NCBI GenBank assembly: GCA_020091685.1
Contig: CM034606.1
Span: 36,156,374 to 36,220,373 of the forward strand
Source of the DNA: Lutjanus erythropterus
Lineage: Eukaryota > Chordata > Actinopteri > Lutjaniformes > Lutjanidae
Direction: 5' to 3'
Length of the DNA: 64,000 bases
The notes beneath the pieces were generated by a model. That model saw only the letters and a program-made list of their open reading frames with translations, was not told the DNA's origin and did no database searches. A program made the translations under genes and the position numbers. This document shows positions 42,745 to 56,000 of the stretch, piece after piece (within the stretch, counting starts at the first letter, position 1; every line of letters starts with the position of its first letter).

Positions 42745-43320
42745 TGTTTAATTATCTACTCCTCATGTTGATTGCAGGTTGTGTTTAGTTTTTTAGTCCA
42801 CAAAACACTGCTGGAGTTTCACAGGAAAACAGTGTTAGAGAATCTCTCAGACAATGGAAGTGAATGATGACTACTTTTCAAACATAAAAAAAACAACAGA
42901 ATAAAAACCCATAAAATGCTCCCATACTGCTTGTCTGGTGTAATCCAAGTTATTTACACCATGTTTTTAGCCTGAATCTTCACTGTAGATCCTTCGCTTG
43001 GAGCCACGTTCATGTGCACACTGAGTGAAATGAGTGTGTGTGGTCCTGATACGAGTGCAAACAGCATATCAGGACTTTAGGAAACTTGGATTACACCAGA
43101 TGAGTAGTATGGAGGCATTTAATGTTTTTTTTTTTCCATTAGTTTTTTATGTTTGAAAACTGGTCACCATTCACTTCCATTGTTTGGGACATTCTGCAAC
43201 ACTGTTTTCCTGTAAAACTCCAGCAGTGTTTTGTGGACTAACAAAATAAACCTGGTATTCAATCAGCATGAGAGTAGATAATGACTGATTTCTCATTTTT
43301 GGGTGAACTATCCTTTTAAA
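42745..43320. mobile_element. 576-bp foldback MITE (right end GGGTGAACTATCCTTTTAA)
   Basis: The left arm ('tagtccacaaaacactgctggagtttcacagg', 'caatggaagtgaatg', 'cttttcaaacataaaaa') is answered inverted by the right arm ('cctgtaaaactccagcagtgttttgtggacta', 'cattcacttccattg', 'ttttttatgtttgaaaac'). The right terminus is intact; the left terminus lacks the matching outer 20 or so bases. Relatives lie at 36880 and 44643. Confidence 0.85.
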
Positions 43321-43802
43321 AGTCATTATTTTGAAAAGTTTTCTCATTTTAATGACTTGCAGGACTTTAAGTCTATTCTCCAACTAAGGGGTAGTAAAAT
43401 CTGAAGCTGAATTTAGCCTTTGTTCCATTGCTGTAGCCACCATCTAAAAATACCAAAACTGTTTCCTTGTTTGACCTGTTTCCAGAGTTTAAGTTGTCCT
43501 CCATGTGGTGATTATGTTCATAGTGCTGTGATAAGTTTGTGAGTATCAGTGAAGCAGCCACAGGTTCACCCTTAGGTGACCTGAGCTGCAGATTATTCCT
43601 CCAGCTGCTCACACAAAACTCACCTGTGATTATCAAACCTTGTTGACTGAACATATCCATATCTAACATGTTTATACACATCTGCTGATCAACACATGTT
43701 CAGATTCTGAGCCACAGCTGTAGGCATGAAGTATGTATGAAGCCCACATGTGACTGACCTGTTTTTGACCTGCCTCACACTCTGACATGTCTGCTGGTCT
43801 GT

Positions 43803-43819
43803 CACCTGTGTGTTTCCCA
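43803..43819 (+). promoter_or_regulatory. PTF1-type bipartite element: E-box CACCTG plus TTTCCCA
   Basis: CACCTG (43803-43808) is followed after four bases by TTTCCCA (43813-43819), about one helical turn centre to centre. This is the arrangement bound by the PTF1 complex (PTF1A/E-protein with RBPJL or RBPJ) in promoters of pancreatic acinar digestive enzymes. It lies about 40 bases upstream of a TATA-like box and the lipase start. The motif is exact; binding is inferred from the family of target genes. Confidence 0.7.
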
Positions 43820-43855
43820 CTCTACGTGGGCAAAAAGACTTCTGGCAGCCAGGAG

Positions 43856-43863
43856 TATTTAAA
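43856..43863 (+). promoter_or_regulatory. TATA-like box TATTTAAA of the lipase gene
   Basis: TATTTAAA lies about 30 bases upstream of the likely transcription start near 43886-43890 and 45 bases downstream of the PTF1-like element. Confidence 0.6.
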
Positions 43864-43885
43864 GCAGCGTAGGGTTCGTTCACTA

Positions 43886-43905
43886 CGTTCTTGTCTGGCC
43901 TCGAG
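43886..43905 (+). other. Probable non-coding exon 1 of the lipase gene
   Basis: A consensus donor (GAG|GTGAGT) at 43906 and an acceptor (TCCAACAG) ending at 43988 define an 82-base intron, leaving a first exon of about 20 bases of 5' UTR. Mammalian PNLIP also begins with a non-coding exon. The start site is estimated from the TATA position. Confidence 0.5.
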
Positions 43906-43988
43906 GTGAGTACACAGCACGATCCCCTTCATATCTTTATTTCACTGCTCTACAACCACAAATTCTCATGGGACATTATGTCCAACAG

Positions 43989-44043
43989 ATGTCACAGATG
44001 AGGAGTTTGGGTCTGCTCTGCTTCCTCATCGGAGCATCGTATG
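43989..44043 (+). CDS. pnlip: Lipase exon 2: signal peptide
   Basis: The exon opens with ATG TCA CAG ATG at 43989; a second in-frame ATG at 43998 is an alternative start. The peptide [18 protein letters not shown] plus a split Ala codon is a typical short secretory signal, with cleavage likely before AELC, the equivalent of the PNLIP mature N-terminus. The donor is GTAAGT at 44044, phase 1. Confidence 0.8.
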
Positions 44044-47000
44044 GTAAGTTGACGTTAAGTTTTGGTTTCTTTTTTTTCCTGCTTATGAAACAACATACAG
44101 CTTTCCTTTGTTGTTTCACTTTCACCTGCTTTAACTTTGTTTTCTGTTGTTGTTGTTTTTTCAACAATATGAGTTTTCCATTTTTTCCCCGAAACAAGAT
44201 TCATTTCAATTAATACAGATCAGACATCTGCCCCCAACCCCACCAAAATGTCTAAGTGGACAAAATTAAAGTTAGAGAAAAAAAAGTTAAATAATGACAG
44301 TAATAAATATAACAATATATCTATGCTTCTATCCACAGATATAACAGGTAAGATAAACAAACAAACAAAAAATAATAGTTATATATGTACATATATGTAT
44401 TTTGTAAGTACAAGAGATAGACATTCTGACATGATAACATACTGAGTACATTATACTTTTACATAATGCTGCACTACATGTAGCCTTTATAACAGATTGC
44501 CCAGACTTTAACTGATCTACAGAACCATACAGAAGCTATGCTTTCACTTTGTGAAAATCATCGTAATCAACCCTGTTTGATAGTATTATATACTGGATAT
44601 AGCTATAAATATCATATCATATCATATCATATCATATCATATCATTGTTTTCCTGTGAAACTCAGAGTTTTTGTGGATTAACAAAGTAAACCCAGCCCTC
44701 AATCACCACCAGGGTGGAATTTTCCCTTCTGGGTGAAATATCCCTTTAAAAGTCAGTTATTTTGTGTTAGTTAGGGTGCTTTCACACCAACAAGTCCAGA
44801 CCAGACGAGGTCAGTGTGATAACACCGTAAGAGTGGAGGGTCCAGGCAGCCAAAGGTAAACTAAATTGGGACACAACAGTCAAGGGCCAACATTTTCATA
44901 AAAAATGTTTTGTTTTTTGTTTTTTTTATAGGGACCTTATTGTCCCAATTCTCAAGAATGGATGTAATATTATCACAGTGAAAGTGTGAGGGTTTGTCTC
45001 AGTGGTGTTCTCTACGTGTCCACAGCGGCTGAGCTCTGTTTTAATGAGCTGGGCTGCTTCACTGACCTGCCTCCCTGGGGGGGCACTGCTCAGAGACCAG
45101 CCTCCGTCCTGCCCTGGCACCCTGAGGAGATAGGCACCCGCTTCCTCCTCTTCACCCCAAAGAACCGCTACTATCAGGCAAGAAAAGGTTTTATTTTGTT
45201 TAGTTTGGTAACTGTTAAGGAGAAGAGTCTGTGTCTGTGTATAACCACTGTGGAGAAAAAAGAAAATCAATTAACGTATGGGTTCATGTTTTTTTCTATC
45301 TTAAAATGATACTCTCATGCTCAGTGGTGGATTCAGGTTGTCTGAGGAGCAGGGGCGAAAAATATAAAAAGGGCACCAGCTGTGTGGGGAGGGGCAGCAG
45401 TGCCCTGAAACTTCATGATGTAACAGTTCCAAGATGAAAATTAATTATATCTCAAAGTATAAAGATTACTAAGTCTCTGTAATAAAACACACAGAGGGAA
45501 CAATTAAATATTTAACTCTAGATAGGTTTCTTTTTTAGATGGTGGACACATTCAGGGGGCAAAGTGTCTTTGATAGCTGATCAAAAGACTGTGGTCAACG
45601 GTTGTAATAAACATTCACTTTACATGGTTTGTAAATTCTTGTTGACTCAATCATAAAATGCCATTTCAGAGTTGGATCTGTTTGTTAGTCTTTCATATCA
45701 TATTAACATGTCATGTAAAATATTATCTAACAATAGCTGACTATTGTTATAGTCATCAAGCCTCTGAAAGAAACTGCCTCACTGAGTTTGCCACTCATAT
45801 AAATGTTTAGCTAAAAGGAGCCGAATCACAAAAACTTTATGGATTGCTGACATGTGCTATTAATTTTGCTCAGCCTACCTGTATTTTGTTGGTTATTGAG
45901 CCTGTTTGTCCTCCTTATTAACCATATCAGGAGCATGGACGCATCATTAATGTCAATAAGCTGATTAAGTCAAAGGAAAAATCTTCAGGACAAGGTATCT
46001 TTCCAGCAGTGTTTCCAAACGTTTTTCCTGAGGACACAGTTTTTTTGAAATGACAAACCATTGCAACCCAAGTTACAATAAACCTTATTAATTAATTCAT
46101 GAATAAAGGAACATTACTGACCATTTTTACTGCCATTTTTATATACATATATACATTATATACATTTTTATATATATATTTTAAGACTTTATGAATTAAT
46201 TAAACACATTTTAAATCCTTTATAAAAGGTGACCTGCAGATGCAAATTTTAAATTTAGAGAATTTCCTCCATATTTTTTTTTTCATTTGGAGACCCAACT
46301 AAAATCTCTCAAGCATGGCACATTAAAACAAGACAGCTACTGTAAACATACTGTACAAGACATAAGACACATGTGACAGCTAGCTGGGTCTGTGACAGTG
46401 ATGAAATGGCACTGATTACATTAAAAACTCAAACTGAATACATCAGTAAATGATTTCTCAGTAATGATGAGAAATGACCAGATTACCCATACATCTACTC
46501 TGTAAAGAAACACTACAGGCTGTAAACTACATGTTTACAGCCTGTAGGAACAACTTCATCTCCTACAGCACCGGTTCCCAACCTGGGGTCTGGGGCCCCC
46601 TTAGGGAAATGGCAAAAATCACAGGGGGTCCCCAAGGCTTTGTCTGCTCTTAGAATGTCAAAAATTTGATTTGCACAAGTTAACTAAAATCACAATTTAT
46701 ACAAAAGTCTATATACAAAACCCTTTAAAAAGATACTTTTACTTTGTCATAACTGAAAAATAGTATAGGCTACGTAGAAGGCCATACCTCTGTGACCTCT
46801 CAAGCTCTGTGAAAATGAAAAATTTCTCTTTTTTTTTTTTTGGTAAGGATGAATTTGTATTAGCCCAGGGGTTCCCAAACTTTTCCCCCAAAAGCAGAAG
46901 CCTGCAGCCGAGCCCCCCTTTTTTTAAAAGCCCATTGACAATACTACAAGAAATGTAAAAATATAATCCTAAAAAAATTTTTTAAAATTAGATTTTACAA

Positions 47001-50000
47001 TGACACGTAATGATATCTAATAATAATAAAAACTCAATTTACATTTTTTTTTTAATTTAGAATTTTCCCTCATCTTTCCCCTGAGGCCTCCATGGTACCC
47101 TCTGACAGCCTACTCAGTTGGGTTGTTAGAAAAAAAAAGTTAAGCCACTAGAAAAGAGACATTTAATAAAGGTAAAGGTTCTAACATTGGCAACAATTAC
47201 AATTAATTTTAATGTTTAACAATAAAGCTTTGGAATCACTTATTGGTGTATGTTTGGGCTGGGGGCCTTAGCTTTTCTTACATACAAACGGGGGAAAAAA
47301 GGTTGGGGACCATTGTCCTCCTGGGTCATATCTAGATGGGAACACTTGATTTGCAAAACTCTCACAAGTTGGTTTAATTTAGAATGATCACTGTCACAAG
47401 ATTTTTCATGGGTCTGGGGTTTCCTTCTAGACATGAACATCCTCCTGCCAGTACAGCCTGAGGGAGGGGGAGGAAGAGAGAGACCCCTATGATTTTTCAG
47501 AAAAAATCACCACTCGCTGTTTAGAAGTAAAGTCACTAAAAGGGTCTGAAAAGTCACTAAATCTGTTTGCAACACTGGCTGTGCTGTGTGACCAGCCTGG
47601 GTTCTGTCCCCTAGTTACAAGAGCATCTCTGTGATGATGTTGCACTGAAACCTGCCTACTTAGAGGCACCAAGAGGACAATGCATCTTCTAGCATGGAAG
47701 GCGGTCTATGGCCCATGTTTTGTCCACTGTAAGGCACCATAGAGGGAACCTGATCATGTTTTCTCTACCTTTGAGGACACTTAATCACATTGTCTTGGAC
47801 ACTGGGCCACACGAGAGGGCATTCTCTCATGTTCTTATGCACCATCTTTAAATTTATGTGTTTTTTGGAATTTCTCAAAGTAATTTCAATATAAGTGATG
47901 GCAACAGACCACAGTCCTCATTGTGTGCAAGAAAAGATTCTCAAGTTTACACGAAGTCAGCATGAGTTAGACAAATCCAATGGATTCTATTCACAGTTAC
48001 AGGTTTATTATGATGAATTTCTTATGACCTTGCTAAAGCAGTGGGACAGTAACACAAAGACCACAACTTTGAAAGATATCCAAATAATCTAACTGCAGAC
48101 TGCAGAAGCCTCATATTAGCTTCAGTTGAACTTTCTGAAAAAGAGTTCAGACATCTTTTTTGCTCAAAACAAAGCTGTTGGATTTTGTCCCCCGTTCCTA
48201 GTTGAAATCCAGTTAACAATTATAAAAACCAGCAATGCTTTTCATGTACATGTGGCCATGTGAGTATTGTATTATGACAGACTTTAAAAAATGTGGATCT
48301 ATCATTTAAAGCTCTAAATTGCTTTTCTATTGAAACCGTCAGGAGATCAAGGCTGATCAAACCATCGAGGTATCAAACTACAGTGGGATGAGAAAGACTC
48401 GATTCATCATTCCTGGTTATTTGGAGAAAGGAGATGAGGACTGGCCACAGGACATGTGTAAGGTAAGAAAGAACACATTGAAAAACTCCTTCAAGGATGT
48501 TCTATGTGAAAATCGTGAAGAACGGACAATGACAGTTTAATCATGGAGCATCATAAAAAATGAATATGTGTGTATGTTTATGGAAAAAAAAAATGCTTTG
48601 GCCTTCAGAGCCATATTTACCCCAAAATGAATTTCCTTTATTGACTCTTCATCTCTCTAATAGGAATAATTAAAGGCCTTTAAAGTCTACTTTAATTCCA
48701 CAATAAGAGTCTTCAAGATGAGATAGCAGTGCGGGTCTGTGGGTATATATGTTAATGTCGCAGCCAAACTGTACGCCACAAGATGGCACTTACATTTGAA
48801 ATACCAAATGGGACTCATGTAGTAAATCACTGAATTTTTCAGAACATGCTTCTGCAAATATTTTATAACAAAAGCCTCAGAAAAAAAAGTGTTTTTTTTT
48901 TTTAAATGGATACAGGAAGTGCTGTATCAACAGCCTAATGCAATAAACATTTAAGAGGGAAAACAGGATCAGATCTGAAAGCAATGATATATTTATCAAA
49001 CAGAGCAAATTAAAAATAAAGGCCTGCCTCTAATACAAGCCTGCCTCAAATAAAAGCCTGGTGCCTTCTGCAAGTGAGGTAAATAAAGGCTCCAACTTCT
49101 ATTTGAGAATTTATGATTTCTATACTTAGTCTTCATAACTTTGCTTTGTTTTAATATCCTGTGACTCTAATGTGCATCGCTATCTGTCTACAATACACTA
49201 CACCAAATAGAACAGCCGACCATTTCAACACAAACTCTGGCTCACTTAACAAACTTGCAGGTTAAATGTCTTAATGAAATTTCAATGTAATCTTGTCTAA
49301 AATGACAATGTTAAAACTTAATGTAAGGTTTTTTGGTCATAAGGACAAAAAATCAGAGTAAACGGTGGTCTGTTTTGGCCAAGCTCTTAAAAACATTTTT
49401 CAAAAAAAAATGTTGCATCATATTAGGTATGAAGAGGAAATAGCTGTTCCTGAGTCTGCCTCTGACTTACATGAAGTAGGCTGTATTAAGTCTGAGCAAC
49501 GGTTTTTCAGTGAGTTGGTATTGTAGTCCTAGTTTTACAGTGCATTTCACTTGACCATGACCGTGACCATGCTGAATCATTGTGAAGCTACGGGTGCACA
49601 AACTACTGCCTGTTAGGACATCGAGTCAGCGGTTTTCCTGACAGGAGAGGAGTGGACACTGGCTGTCACTCCTGGGTGCGTTTCATGCAGGTGAAGAGGC
49701 GGGGCATCACTGCAGCCTCCACAACTAAAATGGTGGTCTGACCCCCAGCTGGCACTGACCACACAAGCACCTAACAAACAAACAACAAAGTTTATCAGGG
49801 AACTGTTTTTCACCTCTCCTTCTCCCTCTCTCTCTCAGTCTATGTCTCTGTCCGTCTCTCTCCCCCCTCCCTCACCCTCTCCGTACCTCTCTCCCTCTCT
49901 CCCTCTCTCCCTCACCCTCTCTTCTTGCTGCTGCGGCGCTGTGTGTGGATTTAAAGGAGACAAGGCGATGTGAGGCAGGACTAATAAAAGCTGAAACTCG

Positions 50001-53000
50001 AACATGAGCTGAACACAGGATTATCCGTTAGCTAACGCTGTTCACTCACTAAGACACCTGCCTGGTTCTTTATTGAATCTCTTCACACCACTACTCAATT
50101 TCTGTCCTGTGACTGTTATCTGTCCGAACCCTGTTATGTCCCCGGTCTCTTTGACACCTAGCAGGCTCATAATCATGAGCTTGTGGTCCATCATATTGAT
50201 ATGAATATACATTTTCAACATTTTCAGAGTCAAAGCTCGCACTGGGATCTAGGTTTATTAATGTTCACTCTGATCTAATTTGACCCATCTGCCTCGATCT
50301 ACATCACTTCCAGTTTGTCATTTTTAAACGGTTCCAGAGGTCACTGTAGTGTGAGTGTGTGTGTACATATACATATGCATACATATGCAACAATCTGACG
50401 TGAGATCCAGAGTTTAATAGAAATGCAAAAAACACTGAAAAAACTTACAAAACCAGCAAAAAAGGCAAACAAGGCAAACCAAGTCCAAAGTGTGCAAATC
50501 CAACAAATAGTCCAAAAATCCACAAAGAGACACAAAGAAACCACTGCGGTCTTGCCAGCACAGTGAAGATAAACTAGCAACTAAGGAGGGAAAGACACAG
50601 GATTAAACACACAGGGAGGAGGAGGACAGCAAGACACAGGTAAGGACACGCAAGAACAGGTGACAGTAATCCGTGTTCAAAAAAGAGCAGGAAAACAGAC
50701 AAAGACAGGACGTAAAAACAACAGACACACAAGGGAAGACAATCAAAATAAAACAGGACATTACCAAATGAACCACAAGACTGTGACACCTTTCCTTTAA
50801 ATTTTGGAATAGTTCACCTGACACTATTAGATCATCTGATTCAGCTGCCATTTTAAAATACTTCTTAATACTTTTTTATTTCCTTGCTTTTATATATGAT
50901 GGTTCTGTTTCTGTTCTTGTTGATCCTCTTCTACACTCAGGGATTTATTGTCCTCTGTTTGATATTTCATGCTTAACTTTTAAAAGTTTTTAAAATGTGT
51001 TGCCGTGTCTAGGTTATGCTGAATTGGGAGAGTGTGAACTGCATTGTTGTAGAGTGGAAGAAAGGTGTGAAGACTCAATATTCCCAGGCTGCCAACAACG
51101 CCAGGCTGGTGGCTGCACAGACAGCATCCATGATCACGTTCCTCATGGTAAATATACTTAACCTCATTAACAGGCTCACTGTAGGCAGAGGTCACAACTT
51201 CAAAAACAATGATGTGCTCTGATAAATGAATGGTAGAGTGATTGAGAACAACTATGAGTATTCTTTCTTAATGAAAATGACATTATGAGAATAAACCCTT
51301 TATTGTAGATTCATTATTACTGCTTCCAAACAGATTAACAGTGTCTTCACAGAAGCCGAAAACAAAATAAACCAAATAAACTGAAAATATTTTGTATGCA
51401 TATTGTATGCTGCATGTGTGATATGTGGTGGATCTGAATCTAACATACAGTTGCGTGATGCAGGGCAACTACAGGCAGAAGGCTGATAAGTTCCACATTA
51501 TTGGACACAGTCTGGGAGCTCATGCTGCAGGAGACGTCGGCAGCAGGATCCCTGGCCTCGCACGCATCACAGGTAAACCTGCTGCAGTATTATTATGCTC
51601 TGTTAACTGAAGACTGAAGACACTCACTATGGTGCAGAAATGAGAGACAGCTATTGTACATTTTTTTAATTTATTGAGAATAATCTTAAAAAATATGGGC
51701 TTTTATGAACTTAGAATCTTTTTTTCCCTTTTTTCTATAAAATATTTTGGGTTTTTGAATTTTAGAAAACATGATATTTTGTTTTATTACATTTTGTGAC
51801 ACTGTGTTTAAACTTAGGTCTAATAATATTAAATTTAATTTACTGACACTGATTACCAGCTTGACACTGATTGACCCTGGACCAACATATTGGTAATCCA
51901 TCAATCTACAGTAAAAAATAAAGAAGAAGAAGAAGAAGAAGAAATAAATAAACATTCATCCACTCTCCTAATATCTTGTGACCTGATATCAGACTGAATT
52001 GTCAGCTCATTACATAGACTTTCATATGTCTGATGTAGGTCTAGTACCAAATCATTGCAAATAAATGGCATGTTGCAATTAGACAGCATGGAGGAGTCTT
52101 TTTGCAAGTTTTTGGTTCACTCACCTCTCTCCTACACACCTGTCTCATGTAATAGATGTGTAAAGTGTTCCTTTGTTCTAAAAGACTGACAAGTCCCGAG
52201 TTATAAACATTGTTGAATTAAGTTGGAAGTTCTCTACATCTGTAATTTTCAACTCACACCTTTTTCGATTTTGCAATTTATTTTTTGTTGACCACCTCAT
52301 AGTTTTGTATGTGAACCAAATGATCTGTGGTGTCATTTTTTCCAACTGGAGCTCAGTAACATAGCGTTAGTTCTTCATGGTTCTCTCCTGCAACCTGATT
52401 GGATGCTGTCTGATTGGTTCAAACAAAGTGAATCTTGGGAATTAAGTGTTGACTTGCTGAGAATGAAAAGTGTTTTTCATCTATGGACATGGTGGAGGGT
52501 ATCAAGTATTTTCAAATCAAAAGGCTCAAGTCCAAGTGAAGTCACGAGTCACTAGTGTTTAAGTCCAAGTCGAGTTGCAAGTCCACTTGAATTTGTCAAG
52601 TTGAGGCTAAAGTCATCAAATTTGTGACTCAGTCTGACTTGAATCCACACCTCTGCTGACAATGATCACCAGCTGGACACTGATGGACACCAGCCCAACA
52701 ATAATATAATTACTTAAAATTCTAATAATACCCAGAGTAAATGGGCTGAAAGCAACACATAGACTACACAAGTTTATCACTTTACCTTCTGGTTAGACAG
52801 CATAGATTCTGCTAATTTTGAAGTGTTTTATAATTATAAGGGACAAAAAGACACCACTGTCTGATGCCACTATTGGCAACCAACAGCATCTTTATTATGA
52901 AAGGATGTTCCCCTTTGTTTAAGTTATCATGTGATTTAGTTTTCTGAGACAGCTCAGTATCTACATGTTTGATTATTAGATTTTCTAAATGAATTATAGT

Positions 53001-56000
53001 AATAAGATCAGATTGTATCCAGGTCCTTCCACTGATCCCTCTGTGTGTCGTCTCTGTGCTCAGGACTGGACCCAGCTGAACCTTACTTCCAGGGCACTAA
53101 TGCCTCTGTGCGCCTGGACACCAGCGACGCCACCTTTGTTGATGTCATTCACACCGATGCACTTCCTTTCGACTCCAAACTTGGTACATATCACTTTTAG
53201 CAAAAACAATATTCAGTGCTCCACGTTTTCAGCCAATTTCAGTTAACCGTTTGTATGCTATTTTGGCTGTTTCTAGAGCTGGAAATAAAGGAACTGATTC
53301 TTGATTATCTTCATCAAATTCAACTCAACATTATATGAATCTTAATGTGAAAGTTGTTTCTGTTTCCATCCTCTCAGGTCTGGGGATGTCACAATCTGTG
53401 GGTCACATCGACTTCTACCCCAACGGAGGAGAGCTGATGCCTGGTTGCTCTGCCAACAGAGGCAAACCCACTGACCTGGACGCCATCTGGGAGGGTAAGA
53501 CACACACAGACACATTTTAATGAAGGAAGTGGAAATGCAGTGATCACAGTGGTGATTTGGTAGTTTTTCTGCCATCCAATCAGACTGCAGTCCTTCACAC
53601 TCAGTCAGGTTGGCTAGTTTGTGTTCTTAGTGTCTGTGGCTGTCAATGCTGGCTTAGTAAAGCTTTCATAGGTCACTCCCACAGTTCTGATCATTATTTG
53701 ACCATTTATCCTGTCATGTCGTTTAGTTCTGAACTGAAAAACTACAGCTAAGAGCAGCTCATTGTCTTTATCAAGAAAATATCAAGTCTGAATCACATTG
53801 TTGTGGAAAAAGAATTATTTTCAATTTTCAGCTGCAACAGTCCAACACATCCCTACAATGTCTCCTAAAAAACACATTTATGTACCACTAATAACTGCCT
53901 GGATTATTTTTAGTGGTGTCTTTTGCAAGTGAAGGGAATGCAACATGTTGCATCTCATGTGGAGAACACCATCCTTCACTGACCTTAACAGCAGCTGTGA
54001 GTGAGCGCCATAATTTAACCAAACAACGTTTGATCGTGCTTTAGTCGCTATGAGAAGGTTCTGTGTTGTAAAGCAGATACTGTAGGCAAACAAGTGAAGC
54101 AGATATGTTCTATACCGTGGATAATTATTAGGTTCCTCAAAAACTCCTGCATTATGTTGTTTTCTAACATAATTCGTGTGGCAATGTTTCTCTCAAAATG
54201 TATTTACATGTGTGAATTAGTCATGTATAATAGTATACTAATAGTAATGCCATATTTTTGGAAACAGGATTCAATCCAGCTGATTGCCTGCACAGGAAGA
54301 GAAAAACAAGTACAAACTGTACTGGTATGCCTGGTTGGGATGTACAATATACAGTATAACAGACACTGGGAGTTAATGTGTTTTTATGCTTTCCTTTATT
54401 TTGGGCCATCCTTTATTTGTTTGTGTTGACTACACCAAGAACCAATAGATTAGAGACTCTAATTTGACTTCAGGTTTTTGTGTGAGGAAATCCAGTACAT
54501 ACTAACTGACCAGTGCATCAGTGACCATGTACAAATAAACAAGTGGCAGGACAACATACACCACTGTTCACGAAAAAAAATAAAAATACAAGTTGAAGAC
54601 ATCTAAATATGATAAAACAACAGTTCTTAGATGTTAACCTACATTATATAGATATATGTGTGTGTGCATGTGTGTGTGTGGGTGTGTATTTAAAAGATCA
54701 AACTCTTGCCTATTAAACCTTGTAACAGGCCAGCCTCCTAGTGACTACATTTTATATTAAATAACGTTTACTGTCAGATAGAAAATCTACAAACAAACAA
54801 TGAAGTTGACAATGTTGACATGTTCCATTTTTTCATTTAACAGCGTTGTTGTAGTGAGCAGCCATTTTATTTTTTAAAGTGTCGCAGAGTTCTCTTAATG
54901 TTAATCAAAATACACATTTTTAAACCATAATTCTTATTTAGCTTTAATTAAGAGTTGACATGTTATGGTTGGGACACATTTGAGAACAATATTATTTAAT
55001 GAATTTGTTGAAAAGATATAGAAAATTTACCAGTGTGCGAGCAGCATTCCTGTCTTTTTTAAACCAGGAAGTGAGACAGGGGTCCTTGGGGTATAGCTAA
55101 CCATTTTTATGCCTGATTAAATCATGTTTTTGTGAAAAAAAAAAAAACAATCTGATGGAATTTTAAAGGGCCAACATTTTCATAAAAATATTTTAAAACA
55201 AAGATGATTACAATAGCACATTTTACACTGTTAGTGTATTGTTAGTTCTAGATTTTGAAGGCTTAAAACACAATTTCTGAGGGTTTCTTTCTTTTTCTTC
55301 TTTTTGGTAGGACATGATTTGTCCCAGTTCTCTATAATGTTTGATAGTTGAATTAGCTGACCTCACAGTATGGTTGTAGTCATCACTTTCATGTTGTTAC
55401 AGGATATTTATCTTCCCAAAAGAGCCAAAATTCCCTGGTAAAAATAAGGCTGTCATTGCTGTGGTAATAGCTTCCCATTTCAGTTTTATTCTGTGCTGTT
55501 CTTCAATATACCCCGTGCTCACAGTAGTACCCCAAAAACAAGAGCAAGAGCTGTTAATTAGAATTGGATTATTTCCCACCTTGATCCGTAAGGATTCATG
55601 ATTCCAGTGTCACTAGACATCTGACATCCAGGATATGAGTCACTTTGGTGAGTGTCAGCAACTAACAATAATAATAATAATACTAATTAAAAAAACATCA
55701 GGAACAATACAGCAATCATTCACATTTCATTTCATTTTTATCTGTTTTTTGATTGGGCTAAATCCACTAAATTCAGGGTAACTAAGGTCCATGGTTTCTC
55801 TGTCTGTGTTGGTTTCTCCTTTGAGAAGCTGCAAAGTAAAATGCATCCATAACCTTAAGCACATGATGTGACCTTTGATATACGACTGTGATATGCTGTA
55901 TACACTACACGTCCAGGGTTCTCAGGTCTATAGGCTCCATCACAGCAGGCATGCTTTCCATACATAACACAATGACTCACATCCTATTTTCTCAACCATG

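Larger units (their letters stand above)
20114..43800. other. Intergenic interval between pitx3 and the lipase gene
   Basis: No gene is recognised on either strand over 23.7 kb; the open frames are short, AT-rich and without family signatures. It holds MITEs (20451-21082, 28573-28880, 36880-37150, 38248-38563, 42745-43320), element 23505-24745, AAGTCA-type minisatellite elements (21985-22540, 29505-30055), an L2-like LINE end (42290-42670) and microsatellites. Candidate regulatory blocks are listed separately. At 24750-27640, 30600-31340, 34950-36880 and 39725-41280 I see only AT-rich sequence and scattered repeat fragments. Confidence 0.7.
44044..45025 (+). other. pnlip: Lipase intron 2
   Basis: AT-rich intron holding an (ATATC)n tract (44606-44646), a solo MITE end (44643-44752) and a poly-T run. 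Nothing coding is seen. Confidence 0.8.
45178..48342 (+). other. pnlip: Lipase intron 3 (GC-AG)
   Basis: The 3.2-kb intron starts GCAAGA and ends GTCAG. It holds hAT-type fragments (46005-46325, 46567-46660, 46865-47318) and AT-rich sequence; nothing coding is seen at 45320-46000 or 47320-48340. Confidence 0.75.
48463..51012 (+). other. pnlip: Lipase intron 4
   Basis: The 2.5-kb intron contains a pyrimidine-rich microsatellite (49815-49922) and an A-rich repeat-like segment (50395-50790). Nothing coding is seen at 48480-49800. Confidence 0.75.
51573..53063 (+). other. pnlip: Lipase intron 6
   Basis: It contains an AAG microsatellite (51920-51942) and a MITE-type repeat (52330-52660); the rest is AT-rich with nothing recognised. 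Confidence 0.8.

Noticed and set aside
43968-43997. Longer lipase N-terminus starting MGHYVQQ
   Set aside because: The upstream ATG lies before a good splice acceptor (AG at 43987-43988); it would only be used if the short first intron is retained, and it adds a hydrophilic stretch before the signal peptide.
44926-45270. Minus-strand frames opposite lipase exon 3
   Set aside because: Antisense shadow; the + strand carries the conserved lipase sequence.
50341-50851. Three overlapping Leu/Cys/Phe-rich minus-strand frames
   Set aside because: Purine-rich + strand gives hydrophobic antisense frames; no start context or family signature.
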